Assembly (NCBI RefSeq): GCF_000214355.1
Contig: NC_015577.1
Span: 3,711,389 to 3,775,388 of the forward strand
DNA: 64,000 bases
Direction: 5' to 3'
Source: Leadbettera azotonutricia ZAS-9
Lineage (GTDB): Bacteria > Spirochaetota > Spirochaetia > Treponematales > Breznakiellaceae
The translations under genes and the position numbers were made by a program. The notes below the pieces were generated by a model. The model was not told the DNA's origin. It was given only the letters and a program-made list of their open reading frames with translations, and did no database searches. Positions 41,237 to 50,863 of this stretch are shown piece after piece (within the stretch, counting starts at the first letter, position 1; each line of letters begins with the position of its first letter).

Positions 41237-43165
41237 ATGAGTGATACCGTAGAAACCCTGCAGCAGCGGATCAAAGAACTGGAGCTTGGGTACCGCAAAA
41301 AAGAGCGCGAACTTGTCCATTTGCAGGAAGCTCAAAAACGGGAAAAAAACATTGCCCTCATGAAGGCGGATCAGCAGGCCGCCCAAACTACGGAAGAACG
41401 GGAAGGGGACAAATTCTTAAGGCTGCTCATGGAAAACAGCTATGACCTCCTGCTGCTTTTGGATCAAGAGGGAAGGCTTTCTTATTGCACCAAAACCTTT
41501 CTTGAATTCCTGCACGTAAGCGACAGTAATACAGTTATTGGAAAAAACTTTGCGGAATTGTCAGGTGTTTTTACCGGCAGCACTCTTGCTATAGAACTCA
41601 AAGAAGCATTGGAAAAGGCGGTACAAAAGAAAACCCTTGTCGAACTTACGGGCACCCGTTTTCTTAATTCTGACAATCCCCATGAATATACAGTCGCGGT
41701 GCTGCCCATGATTAATCCCCGGAGAGAGTACGAAGGCGCCATGCTTCTTTTCCACGATGTCACGGAAATAGAAGAAGCCAATCGTAATCTTAAAGCCCAA
41801 CGGGATGCCATAACCATTATGCAGGACAATCTCAAAGCGGGGATTTTCCTTATGGACAAGGATTTTGTCATTCAGGGCAATTATTCTGCGGCCCTGGAAG
41901 AAATATTGGTAGAGAAAGATCTGGCGGGGAAGTATTTTACGGACCTTCTCTCCTTTTCGTTCAGTGCCAAGGAAATGGAAAGCGTACGGGATTATTTTAC
42001 CATGGTGGTGAACCGTTTGGTGAGCGCAAGCAAACTCGACAGCATGAATCCCATGGATGAGCTGAATTATGTCAGCGTTACATCGCGCCAGGAAAAAACC
42101 CTGCGCTGTGAATTTGCTTCTATCGACCAGGGCAGTGGGCAGCTGTTTATTCTTGCAACCATTACCGATATTTCCCGGGAAACGCTGCTGCAGAAACAGC
42201 TTCAGCAGGAGCAGCAGAAAAGGGAATCGGAAATGCGGTCCCTCTTTGAGGTTATCCAGCTGGACCCCGCTATTTTCAGCGAATTCATGTCCGATGTGGT
42301 ATACAATTCCGACCGCATCACTGCCATCCTCAAGAACAAGGATGTTGAATCAAGCGAAGCGCTGATAGAGATATACCAGCTGGTGCATGCGATAAAATCC
42401 GATGCGTATATCCTGGGCCTGGAAGATTTCGGCGGCAAACTGCATGACCTGGAATCGGAAATAAAAAAATTGCAGCAGGATGAAGACACCAGCTTTTCGA
42501 AAATGCTTCATCTGGTAGTCGGCGTGGAAAATATACTTGCGGAACAGGACAAGCTTGAGGAAATCATTGGGCGCATACGGAACTTTGACAAGGAAAAAAC
42601 CCTCGACAATGTTGATAATATGATGCTTGAATCCTTCAGGCAGGCCTGCGCCCGTATTTCCCAGGATCTGAACAAGCAGGTACGCTTCAGCATGGAAGCA
42701 GTGGACCCGGAGCTTCTGCAAAGGATACCCCGGAGGGAAGTCAAAGAAATAATCATACAGCTTATCCGCAACGCCATATATCACGGTATAGAGCTGCCGG
42801 ATGAACGGGCGGCCAAGGGGAAGGACCCCACAGGCGTGATAGACCTTTCCATGCAGACTAAAAAAAGCACGCTTAAAATCGTTCTCAAAGACGACGGCCG
42901 GGGCCTTGATTTTAACCGCATCAGCGAAAAAGCAGAACGGCAGGGCCTCATCCAGAAAAACAAAGAAAATAAAACCCTCCTGGCCCAGGTAATTTTTATG
43001 CCCGGATTCAGCACCTCCAAAGATGAAGGCGCCCATGCAGGCCGGGGCATGGGATTGAGCCTCGTCCGGGCCCGGGTCAAGGATCTTCACGGAGAAATAA
43101 AACTGCAAAGCCGTTTGGATCAGGGCACGACATTCACACTTTTAATTCCATTCTCGGACCAGTAG
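41237..43165 (+). CDS. PAS-PAS-Hpt-HATPase kinase, CheA-like
   Basis: 642 residues. A coiled coil (1-55) leads into two PAS domains (about 58-180 and 190-315), then an Hpt-like helical domain with the putative phospho-His384 (LVHAIKSDAYILGL), and a CheA/HK-type ATPase domain with the N box LIRNAIYHGIELPDERAAKGK (Asn512), DDGRG (552-556) and HAGRGMGL. There is no HisKA dimerisation box, so phosphotransfer probably goes from Hpt to the CheY-like protein of the operon. Soluble. Confidence 0.85.
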   Translation: MSDTVETLQQRIKELELGYRKKERELVHLQEAQKREKNIALMKADQQAAQTTEEREGDKFLRLLMENSYDLLLLLDQEGRLSYCTKTFLEFLHVSDSNTVIGKNFAELSGVFTGSTLAIELKEALEKAVQKKTLVELTGTRFLNSDNPHEYTVAVLPMINPRREYEGAMLLFHDVTEIEEANRNLKAQRDAITIMQDNLKAGIFLMDKDFVIQGNYSAALEEILVEKDLAGKYFTDLLSFSFSAKEMESVRDYFTMVVNRLVSASKLDSMNPMDELNYVSVTSRQEKTLRCEFASIDQGSGQLFILATITDISRETLLQKQLQQEQQKRESEMRSLFEVIQLDPAIFSEFMSDVVYNSDRITAILKNKDVESSEALIEIYQLVHAIKSDAYILGLEDFGGKLHDLESEIKKLQQDEDTSFSKMLHLVVGVENILAEQDKLEEIIGRIRNFDKEKTLDNVDNMMLESFRQACARISQDLNKQVRFSMEAVDPELLQRIPRREVKEIIIQLIRNAIYHGIELPDERAAKGKDPTGVIDLSMQTKKSTLKIVLKDDGRGLDFNRISEKAERQGLIQKNKENKTLLAQVIFMPGFSTSKDEGAHAGRGMGLSLVRARVKDLHGEIKLQSRLDQGTTFTLLIPFSDQ

Positions 43166-43211
43166 GTAAAAAGGCTGAACGATAACACAAATTTCCCATC
43201 TGTGTCAGGTC

Positions 43212-43240
43212 TTTTCAGCCACTATCACAGGTGTTATACT
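43212..43240 (+). promoter_or_regulatory. Possible promoter of the SPFH/NAD-kinase-like pair
   Basis: TTTTCA (43212-43217), 17 bases, TATACT (43235-43240), 38 bases before the ATG at 43278. Confidence 0.45.
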
Positions 43241-43277
43241 TTCCTCGTGAATAACTTGCACAATTCAGGGGGTGAGT

Positions 43278-44321
43278 ATGTTTGGTTTTCGGTTTGTTAA
43301 ATTTGAGCCGGGCCTTTATGTTTTCAGGTATAAGAAAGGCCGGATCGCTGCCCAGGGGGAGGGGCTTTCATTTTGGTATTACGCGCCTACTACCTCCCTG
43401 GTGGCGGTTCCTGTCGGCAGCGCCGACGCCCCCTTTATGTTCGCCGAAAATTCCTCGGACTTTCAGGCACTTTCCATTCAGGGGCAGCTTACCTTCAGGA
43501 TAGCCGACCCTGCCAAGACAGCGAAGATGCTGAATTACACTGTGGACGATCATGATAATTATGTTTCCGACGATCCCCAGAAACTCCCGGACCGGCTTAT
43601 CAGCCTGGTGCAGATTACGGTAAAAGGGGCGGTGAAGAAACTTCTCCTTAAAGAGGCCATTACCGCCTCTGACGAGGTAGCCCAGCAGGCTTATAAGGCG
43701 CTGGCGGAGCATGTAATGGTTACCAGCCTGGGGGTTGAAATACTTTCGGTGACTATCGCGGCCATCAAACCGAATCCCGAAACTGCCAAGGCCCTGGAAG
43801 CGGAGACCCGCGAAGCCATTCTCAAGGAATCGGATCAGGCGATTTTTCAGCGCAGGAATTACGCGGTGGAGCAGGAACGGATCATCCGCGAAAGCGAGCT
43901 TAACACGGAAATTGCGGTGGAAAACAAAAACCGGGAAATTCAGGAGACACGGCTCGAAACCGAGGCCCAGGCCCAGCGGAAAAGGCTCTCTATGGAAGAG
44001 GCGCAGCTTGCCTTTATGGTTCAGCAGGAAGAGCGGAACAAGGAGCTGGTGGACCTCAAGGCCCGGAACGAAAAAATAGAGGCCGATACCAAAGCCTATG
44101 CCCTGCGGGAACTCATGAAGGTCTATCAGGAAATGGATGTGGAAACCCTGAAAGCCCTGTCTAACGGCGGGCTGGATTCGGGCCGCCTCATGGCCCTCGC
44201 CTTCCAGGGTATTGCCGACAAAGCGGAAAAAATCGGGAACCTCAATATCACTCCGGATCTGCTTTCTACTATTATACAGCAAAATCCCCAGCCCCGGCCC
44301 CGTTCGGATCGGGAACGCTAA
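43278..44321 (+). CDS. SPFH/band-7 domain protein
   Basis: 347 residues from the ATG at 43278 (GGGGG upstream); a GTG at 43272 is the alternative. An SPFH domain fills about residues 10-190, and a long charged coiled coil (about 190-270, EQERIIRESELNTEIAVENKNREIQ) follows, then a helical tail. There is no N-terminal membrane anchor, unlike most flotillin-like proteins, so it may form a soluble ring or bind membranes peripherally. Paired with the NAD-kinase-like gene 38 bases downstream. Confidence 0.85.
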   Translation: MFGFRFVKFEPGLYVFRYKKGRIAAQGEGLSFWYYAPTTSLVAVPVGSADAPFMFAENSSDFQALSIQGQLTFRIADPAKTAKMLNYTVDDHDNYVSDDPQKLPDRLISLVQITVKGAVKKLLLKEAITASDEVAQQAYKALAEHVMVTSLGVEILSVTIAAIKPNPETAKALEAETREAILKESDQAIFQRRNYAVEQERIIRESELNTEIAVENKNREIQETRLETEAQAQRKRLSMEEAQLAFMVQQEERNKELVDLKARNEKIEADTKAYALRELMKVYQEMDVETLKALSNGGLDSGRLMALAFQGIADKAEKIGNLNITPDLLSTIIQQNPQPRPRSDRER

Positions 44322-44359
44322 ATGGCGGCAGAATTGCTGCGCCGTATATCTTTGCAGGC

Positions 44360-45469
44360 ATGAAAAAATTTGAGAACCGTCTTGTCATTGTAACCCGGGC
44401 AACCCGCCTGGAAAAAGTGCTGGAAAGCCAGAACACGATTTCCCAGGCGCGGTTTTATGTGAATCAGCTGGGAAGCGATTTTGACGAGTACGAGACAGAA
44501 CACCAACAGTACGGCGATTCCCTGCGCCTTGTCCGGCGCAGCCTGGAGGAGCTGGGGAACATCCAGCTCCTGGATCGCAAGTTCCTTCCCAATTTTATTT
44601 TTTCCCCTGATGATATGGTGGTCGTGGTGGGCCAGGACGGGCTGGTGGCGAATACCCTCAAATACCTTGCAGGGCAGCCGGTGATCGGCGTCAATCCCGA
44701 TCCTGAGCGCTGGGACGGAGTGCTCCTCCCCTTTAAGCCTGCCGAGGTCTCCAGGATCGTGGAAGAAACAATTTTGGGCAAACGCAAATACGAAGAAGTA
44801 ACCATGGCCAAGGCCAGGGTTCAGAATGGCCAGGAACTTCTCGCGGTGAACGATTTTTTCATCGGGCAGAAAACCCACACCAGCGCCCGGTACGTGATCA
44901 AGTACGGGGGCCTCAAGGAAAACCAGTCCTCCAGCGGGATCATTGTTTCCACCGGCCTCGGTTCCACCGGCTGGATGAAGAGCGTCATTGCCGGAGCCTC
45001 CCGGATCTCCGCCTCGGTCATAGGCCGGCCCTACGGCTCAGGCCAGGAACGTGATGATGTAACCGAGGTCGATGAAGAGGTATATGTCAACGAGAATGCC
45101 AGAATTAATTCGGTCTCCAGTAATATGATGGCGGAGATAGCGGCAGCGCCTGTCTTTGCCGAGGCTAAGGCTGCCCGGCTGAGCAAAAAAAAGAAAACCT
45201 ATGGCCCTTCGGAACTTTCAAAGGTGGTGGGGAAGTGGTCCAGCGCCGAACTCATCTTCGCAGTGCGGGAACCCTTCCCCAGCAAAACCACGGGAACCAA
45301 TCTGGTGTTCGGAACTGTTTCCGCCAAGGCGCCCCTGCGCATCGAATCCCTCATGGGGGAAAGCGGCGTCATCTTCAGCGACGGCATCGAAAGCGACTTT
45401 ATCAGTTTTAATTCAGGAACCGAAGCGGTCATCACCCTGGCGGACAAGCGGGGAAGGATCGTGGTATGA
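44360..45469 (+). CDS. NAD kinase-like protein (mitochondrial NADK2-type features)
   Basis: 369 residues. Equivalents of the NAD kinase motifs are present: VVVVGQDGLVANTLKYL in place of GGDGT, QPVIGVNPDPERWDGVLLPF, LLAVNDFFIG in place of the NE motif, and SSGIIVSTGLGSTGW in place of GSTAY. The NPDPERWDG segment resembles the NTDPERSEG of human NADK2. Gly-Gln-Asp instead of Gly-Gly-Asp and Asn-Asp instead of Asn-Glu are unusual. It may phosphorylate NAD or another substrate. Co-oriented with the SPFH gene. Confidence 0.7.
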   Translation: MKKFENRLVIVTRATRLEKVLESQNTISQARFYVNQLGSDFDEYETEHQQYGDSLRLVRRSLEELGNIQLLDRKFLPNFIFSPDDMVVVVGQDGLVANTLKYLAGQPVIGVNPDPERWDGVLLPFKPAEVSRIVEETILGKRKYEEVTMAKARVQNGQELLAVNDFFIGQKTHTSARYVIKYGGLKENQSSSGIIVSTGLGSTGWMKSVIAGASRISASVIGRPYGSGQERDDVTEVDEEVYVNENARINSVSSNMMAEIAAAPVFAEAKAARLSKKKKTYGPSELSKVVGKWSSAELIFAVREPFPSKTTGTNLVFGTVSAKAPLRIESLMGESGVIFSDGIESDFISFNSGTEAVITLADKRGRIVV

Positions 45470-45678
45470 ATATTCCGATAACGGCCCAAGGGACATGGCG
45501 AGCTGTGTCGGACTTATTGCTTTGACCAGGTTCCGTTGAAACGGGTAAAATAGTACCGTCAACAGTGTATTTTGCGCTAGATAAACTATCGGTATAGAAC
45601 CATGGTGCGAATAGAGATCCCGTTAGGCTAAAAATGTTGATACGGCCTGTCTTGTCAGGCGAGTGAGTTTTCTCACGC

Positions 45679-46218
45679 TTATACAAACCGAACAATATCT
45701 TCAAATGCTTTCCGTTTTTTAGGACGGATGATGTCATTGGGAGGATACCCCAGGGCAATTACCGAACCGAATTGCTTATCCCTTTGAATATGCAACAATT
45801 CACAAATCTTTTTGCGATCATAAAGCCCAATGATACAGCTTCCAAGTCCCTGTGAGGCAGCTTCAAGGCAAACATAGGCGGCAGCCGCTCCTAAATCGCC
45901 TTTCGCATAATATTGACTATCGAGAAAACAACTGATAACAGGACTTAAAACCGCATGCTCTTCAAAAATGATGATAAAGGCTTTTGTTGTTTCCAGCCAA
46001 ACATTTTGCTTTAACTGTTGTCCGCATTGCGCTATTTGAGTCACCATATCAGGATTTTCTACTACCGCAAAACTCCAGGGCTGGGCATTGCAGCCGGAAT
46101 GGGCTAAGCGGCCCGCTTCTACACATAGAACCAGTTTATCATGCTCCACGGGTTGATCTGAAAAACCGCGGCAGCTCTGCCGTTGTTTACAAAGGTCTAA
46201 AAAATCATCATAGTGCAT
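45679..46218 (-). CDS. Nitroreductase-family FMN protein
   Basis: 179 residues from the ATG at 46218 (AAGGAG upstream). FLDLCKQRQSCRGFSDQPVEHDKL is the R-R-S-x-R-x-F type N-terminal motif that contacts FMN; GRLAHSGCNAQPWSFAVV and GLGSCIIGLYD follow in order. Probably an NAD(P)H-dependent flavin reductase; substrate unknown. The 45,470-45,678 gap before it holds nothing I can name. Confidence 0.88.
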   Translation of the reverse strand: MHYDDFLDLCKQRQSCRGFSDQPVEHDKLVLCVEAGRLAHSGCNAQPWSFAVVENPDMVTQIAQCGQQLKQNVWLETTKAFIIIFEEHAVLSPVISCFLDSQYYAKGDLGAAAAYVCLEAASQGLGSCIIGLYDRKKICELLHIQRDKQFGSVIALGYPPNDIIRPKKRKAFEDIVRFV

Positions 46219-46281
46219 ATCAGGATGCTCCTTTTTAATAGCATATACCAAACTGGCGGCACTTGTCCTTACGGCTCATAT

Positions 46282-47720
46282 TCAGCACATTTCGTCAAAG
46301 ATCGTCAGCTGAACATTTCCGGCTTCTTTCGCGGCTTTGACGCATGATGCAGCAAATCCGCTTTTTGAAAAAATCCGGTAGTATTTTTTCGCATAATTGA
46401 ATTGCGCGGATTTAGCGATGAGCGCATTGAGTACATCGGTTCCGGTTTTTTCATTTTTCCATTTGCACTCACAAAAAAGCGCCGACTCCTTTCCCTGAAA
46501 GGCGACAAGGTCAATTTCAGCTTCTTCTTTTCGGAGCGGATCATTGCCCCACCAGCGGCCGATGGATTGAAACACAAAGGGCCTGGGGTCTGCGGCATTT
46601 TCCCGCCAGAGGAACTGTTTACAGATTTCTTCAAAGATCCTGCCCATGTAGGTTGATAAACCTGATTCAATGATTTTCCAGGCCTCTTCGCCCCTGTTCC
46701 GTTGGACGAGCTCAATAAGCGGCGGTATAAAGCAATACCAGAATTGATATAATCCGTCTCCGATGCGGTAGATCGCTTTTCTGCCGGTTTTTAAAGAAAT
46801 TTCTGCAGGGGATTCTTTTATGACAATGCCCAGATCCATAAGCGTCTTTAGCATATGGCTTACTCGTGCAGTATCAAAACCGGTCTTCGACGCAAGCTCG
46901 CCAAGCCGAGTAGTTCCCGAAGCAATTTCCCTGATGAGGGCATTGCAGCTTGCCGGTTCCCGCAGTTCCTGCTTGAGGAGGTTTTCCGGTTCTTCAAACA
47001 GAAAGCCCGAGGGAGACAAAAAGTGGGCTATTACATTTTCCTTTAAGGATCTGCGGCCGCTGAAAAGGACCGCATACAGGGGTATTCCGCCTGACATGGC
47101 GTATGCACAGGCCTTGTCAAAACGGCTCATGGACGGGATAAATTCGGCAGTTTCAAAAAAATCCATTGGCTGTATTTTATATTGCGTAGTACGGCGTCCA
47201 TAGAGGGGGCTTTGATAACCCAATACATGATTTTCCATAAAGGAAAGAGAAGATCCGCAGAGAATAAGAAAGAGCTTGCAGCCGGGAGGCCGGTGATCTA
47301 TCTTTGCCTGCAGCGCCGAAGAAATACCCGGCCAGGCCTTGGCCAGATAGGGGAATTCGTCTATCACCAGGATAAGACGGGATGTGCGTGCTTCCTGAAA
47401 CAAAAAATCAAGGGCATCATCAAAATTTTTATAAACCGGGCCGCTGCTATTCCGGGTGCCTTCGGGTTTTTTATACACAGTATGAATACTCCGGCTGAAA
47501 AGCTCGAGATTTTCCTGGGCGTTTGTCTCCCGGGCAGTAAAAAAACGGCTCTTTTGTCCTTTATAAATTCGCCTATCAGCGCTGTCTTTCCCACCCTTCT
47601 CCGGCCGTAAATAACGGCAAATTCAAAGTCCTTTCCATCAAAACGGCGGTGGAGGCTTTCCAGTTCATTTTTCCTGCCTACAAACACGATCTTTCTCCTG
47701 ATATCAATTTGCTGTATCAC
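46282..47720 (-). pseudogene. AAA ATPase with DUF234-type C-terminus, frameshifted
   Basis: Two overlapping frames make one protein of about 479 residues. The N-terminal part (from 47720) has FVGRKNELESLHRRF and the P-loop YGRRRVGKTALI. The rest has the Walker B LILVIDEFPYL, the winged-helix region and a C-terminal nuclease-like domain ending EEAEIDLVAFQGKESALFCECKW. The frame breaks at a run of seven A (47539-47545); eight would give FFTARETNAQENLELFSRS and restore it. Either a pseudogene, a phase-variable gene or a sequencing error. Such ATPases are common in archaea and spirochaetes, often in mobile regions. Confidence 0.75.
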
Positions 47721-47767
47721 GATTCAGTGTCTTATAAAACACTTAATCGTGATACACTAATTTTACT

Positions 47768-50700
47768 TCAGGAGTTTGATACCGTCAAGGCCAGCAGCCG
47801 GTCAATGCATTTAACCGCCTTGTCATATTCGAACATCAGGATAAATTGTTCTATCTCCGTTATGCGGTTCCTTGTTTTTTTATCCAGGGGCATAAGCGTA
47901 TAATTCAGGAGCAGCTTGTTCACTTCTTCAATGTTCATTCCGGCGAGGGCGTTTTTGAGTTCCTCAAGCCCTGGGACAGCTGTTTCCGTCTGGGCCGCTT
48001 CGTTAAGGAGGGCATCGTGTATGCTGTTTAGCAGGGACTTGAGCTTTTCCAGCAGGGGGGCTGTTTTTTCCCTCACGGCCTCTGGGTCTTTTCGCCGGGC
48101 CGCTTCTTCCATGAGCGCCGCAGCGTCTCCGAACTCGAGGGCGCCTACGCTGCGGGCTGCGCCTTTGAGGGCATGGACAAGAATGGCATAGAGGCGGAGG
48201 TCCCCTTTTTCCGCGGCCTCTGCCAATTCCGCCGCCTTGTCCTCCCCGTCCTGTATAAAGGAGGAAAGTATATCCAGGTAGATCGCCGGATCGTCCCCGG
48301 AATTATGCATGCCCCGGATCTGATCAAGTCCCGGTATGCTGGGGAGGGGCGGGCTTTTTTCACCGGGATGGCGGGCTTCTTCGGCGATGGAGTTTATCCG
48401 TTTTTCCCGGGGTATCCATTTTTCCAGTATGGCGTTGAGTTTCTTTGTCTCAATAGGCTTTGCGAGAAAATCATCGGCCCCGCTTTTCAGAAAGAGTTCC
48501 CGCTGTCCTGCAAGGGCGTTTGCGGTGAGCATGACAAGGGGCAGCTTCCGGTAGTATTCGTCGGTTTTTCCCATGGCCCTGATTTCAGCGGCAACTTCAA
48601 GGCCGTCCATGCCGGGCATCATATGATCCAGAAAAACAAGATCGTAGTGGCTGTTTTTTATCATTTCCACTGCCTGGGAACCGGAAAGGCAGGTGTCGAT
48701 GTCCATGCCGTAAGCGGCCATAAGTTCCTTGGCGACCCACAGGTTGGTGGAAATATCATCAACAATCAGCACCCGTATGGAGGGGGCGGTAAATTCCACC
48801 CCGTGATGATCCTGGGGCAAAAATCCTCCGGCGGAAGTGCCGTTGAGCACATTGGCCATGGTGATGGAATAAACCGGCATGAGTATGCAGTTGATATCCC
48901 GGTAGGCTGTTCCTTCTCCCTTTTCCACCATGATCACCAAATGGGGAGGAGAAGGATTTTCCCCCATTGCGGCTACAGAATCGGCGGCATGTTTTGAGGA
49001 TACAAAGGCAAAATCGTAGGCCCCCTTTTCAAGTTCCTCTGTAAATATGTCCAGGTTTTCGGCGCGCCGGGGGGATACACCGAGGCCTTCCAGGGCCGCG
49101 TTTAAAAACCGGTAAAAGCGGGGACGCTCCTCCAGAATCAGCACTCCCTTCGCAATGGGTCGTTCAAGGGCGGCTGTCTTCTTCGGGTCTGTAAAGCCCT
49201 GCACAATCCTGGCGATAAAAGTGGAGCCTCCGCCGTAGCTGCTTTCCACGGTGATGTCCCCCTCCATGGCCTTGCAGAGATTCAGGGCAATGGGAAGACC
49301 GAGGCCGGTACCCTCGATCCCCTGGTTTTGGGAAAGGTTCATCCTGGCAAATTCGTTAAACAGATTTTTTTGGTCCTCTTCCTTTATGCCGATCCCGCTG
49401 TCGCTCACCGCAAATTCCAGTTCCAGTTTTTCTTTGCCGGTTATTGTTGATTTGACGCTCAGAGCCACAAATCCCTCTTTGGTGTATTTAGCCGCATTGT
49501 TAAGCAGGTTGAACAGAATCTGCCGTATCCTGGCCTCGTCCCCAAAAAGCTGGGCCGGAATGGCGCTGTCGATATCAACAAAAAAATCAACCGGCCTGTC
49601 GGTAAAGCGGATGCCGATCATGTTGACTACATCGTTTATCAGGGATGAAAAATAATAAGCCTTCGACTCCGGCTTCATCTGGCCGGATTCAATTTTTGAA
49701 AGATCAAGAATATCGTTGATAATTGCCAGCAGGGAATTCCCCGCCTGATTGATGATCGAAATGTATTCGTAAATATTGCCGGGGATATCCTTGCGCATGA
49801 TGAGTTCGGACATACCCAGAATGGAATTCATGGGGGTTCTTATCTCGTGGCTCATTTTCGCCAAAAAAGCCGATTTGCTCCTGTTTTCCATTTCCGATTT
49901 GATCTTTTCCCTGTTGAGGCGGACCAGAAGGTAACTTAAAAAGGACACCAGGATGATCCCCTGAGCGGAGAGCACGATGGACATGTGCCGCAGACCCTCG
50001 TAGTAGCTTTTCAGGGGAGTTGCCAAACCTACATACCAGCCGTTAAAAAGCTGTTTGTAATAGGTCGCCATGATTTTGTTTTCCCGGTCCAGTATCTGCA
50101 TTGCGGCGGTTTTTATTTCCCCCGAGCGCAGTATATCTGCGACTTTTTCATGGTCCTGGCTGAACCGTCCCAGATATTCGCCTATCCGCGCCGGATCGGG
50201 GTGGATGACAAAGGCAAGGTCCTGGTTCAGCATCATGCCGTAGCCCCCTTCGGCGATGCTCATGTTCTCCACATATTCGGCGATGCCGCTTATGGATAGA
50301 TCCATGGCGATAACGCCGTAGAATTCCTCTTCGCTGCCGTAGAGGCTTTTTGATACGGAAATAACCTTTTCCCCGGTGGCGAGATTGGTGTAGAGGGCGG
50401 TGACGGCTATCTCGCGGGGGTTGTCCCGGGCCGCAGTATACCAGGGCCTTTCCTGGGGTACATAAGAATCCGGGAATTCCCAGCCGGAACCGCTTGCAAA
50501 TTGGTCCCGGAAGCAGCCGTAGAGATCGACAAATTCAAAAGTGCAGTTTTCGCAATCCTCCGATTCGCCTATCCACTCGACATACTCCCTGAGAAAAGAC
50601 TGAATGTCTTCCTTCTGCCCAGAGAAAAGCCGCTTCCGGATCAAGTAGGATGCTTCTGTCAGGATCAGTTCAGATTTCTGCAGGGTGGAGTACAGCCTGA

Positions 50701-50863
50701 GTTCCGCCGTTTTCAGGGTGCCCGCCGCTGCTACATCGATCTGTTTTTCCAGAATGTTGCGGACAAAGAAATAGCTCACCAGTATCATCAGAAAAAAAGC
50801 GGAAAAAACAAAGACAAGCTGCACCGCGATCCGGTTGGTCTTCGTGGCCTTAAGCGGGTACAT
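47768..50863 (-). CDS. Hybrid sensor histidine kinase with Cache, receivers and Hpt
   Basis: 1031 residues from the ATG at 50863; a longer frame upstream overlaps the preceding gene. Order: membrane helix (about 12-34), periplasmic double-Cache sensor (about 40-285), second membrane helix (295-315), HisKA with His339 in MSHEIRTPMN, HATPase with NLLNNAAKYTKEG and GTGLGL, a first receiver lacking a clear acceptor Asp (about 572-672), a second receiver with Asp746 in VFLDHMMPG, and an Hpt with His897 in LVHALKGAARS. The ligand is probably a small periplasmic molecule. Overlaps the HD-GYP regulator gene by 14 bp. Confidence 0.9.
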   Translation of the reverse strand: MYPLKATKTNRIAVQLVFVFSAFFLMILVSYFFVRNILEKQIDVAAAGTLKTAELRLYSTLQKSELILTEASYLIRKRLFSGQKEDIQSFLREYVEWIGESEDCENCTFEFVDLYGCFRDQFASGSGWEFPDSYVPQERPWYTAARDNPREIAVTALYTNLATGEKVISVSKSLYGSEEEFYGVIAMDLSISGIAEYVENMSIAEGGYGMMLNQDLAFVIHPDPARIGEYLGRFSQDHEKVADILRSGEIKTAAMQILDRENKIMATYYKQLFNGWYVGLATPLKSYYEGLRHMSIVLSAQGIILVSFLSYLLVRLNREKIKSEMENRSKSAFLAKMSHEIRTPMNSILGMSELIMRKDIPGNIYEYISIINQAGNSLLAIINDILDLSKIESGQMKPESKAYYFSSLINDVVNMIGIRFTDRPVDFFVDIDSAIPAQLFGDEARIRQILFNLLNNAAKYTKEGFVALSVKSTITGKEKLELEFAVSDSGIGIKEEDQKNLFNEFARMNLSQNQGIEGTGLGLPIALNLCKAMEGDITVESSYGGGSTFIARIVQGFTDPKKTAALERPIAKGVLILEERPRFYRFLNAALEGLGVSPRRAENLDIFTEELEKGAYDFAFVSSKHAADSVAAMGENPSPPHLVIMVEKGEGTAYRDINCILMPVYSITMANVLNGTSAGGFLPQDHHGVEFTAPSIRVLIVDDISTNLWVAKELMAAYGMDIDTCLSGSQAVEMIKNSHYDLVFLDHMMPGMDGLEVAAEIRAMGKTDEYYRKLPLVMLTANALAGQRELFLKSGADDFLAKPIETKKLNAILEKWIPREKRINSIAEEARHPGEKSPPLPSIPGLDQIRGMHNSGDDPAIYLDILSSFIQDGEDKAAELAEAAEKGDLRLYAILVHALKGAARSVGALEFGDAAALMEEAARRKDPEAVREKTAPLLEKLKSLLNSIHDALLNEAAQTETAVPGLEELKNALAGMNIEEVNKLLLNYTLMPLDKKTRNRITEIEQFILMFEYDKAVKCIDRLLALTVSNS

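Noticed and set aside
42350-43108. 252-codon open frame on the - strand
   Set aside because: Antisense to the ATPase domain of the FIST-linked kinase.
43172-43220. GGCTGAA / TTCAGCC as a terminator of the FIST operon
   Set aside because: The arms are only 7 bp with a 35-base loop and lack a T-run; the second arm overlaps the proposed SPFH promoter.
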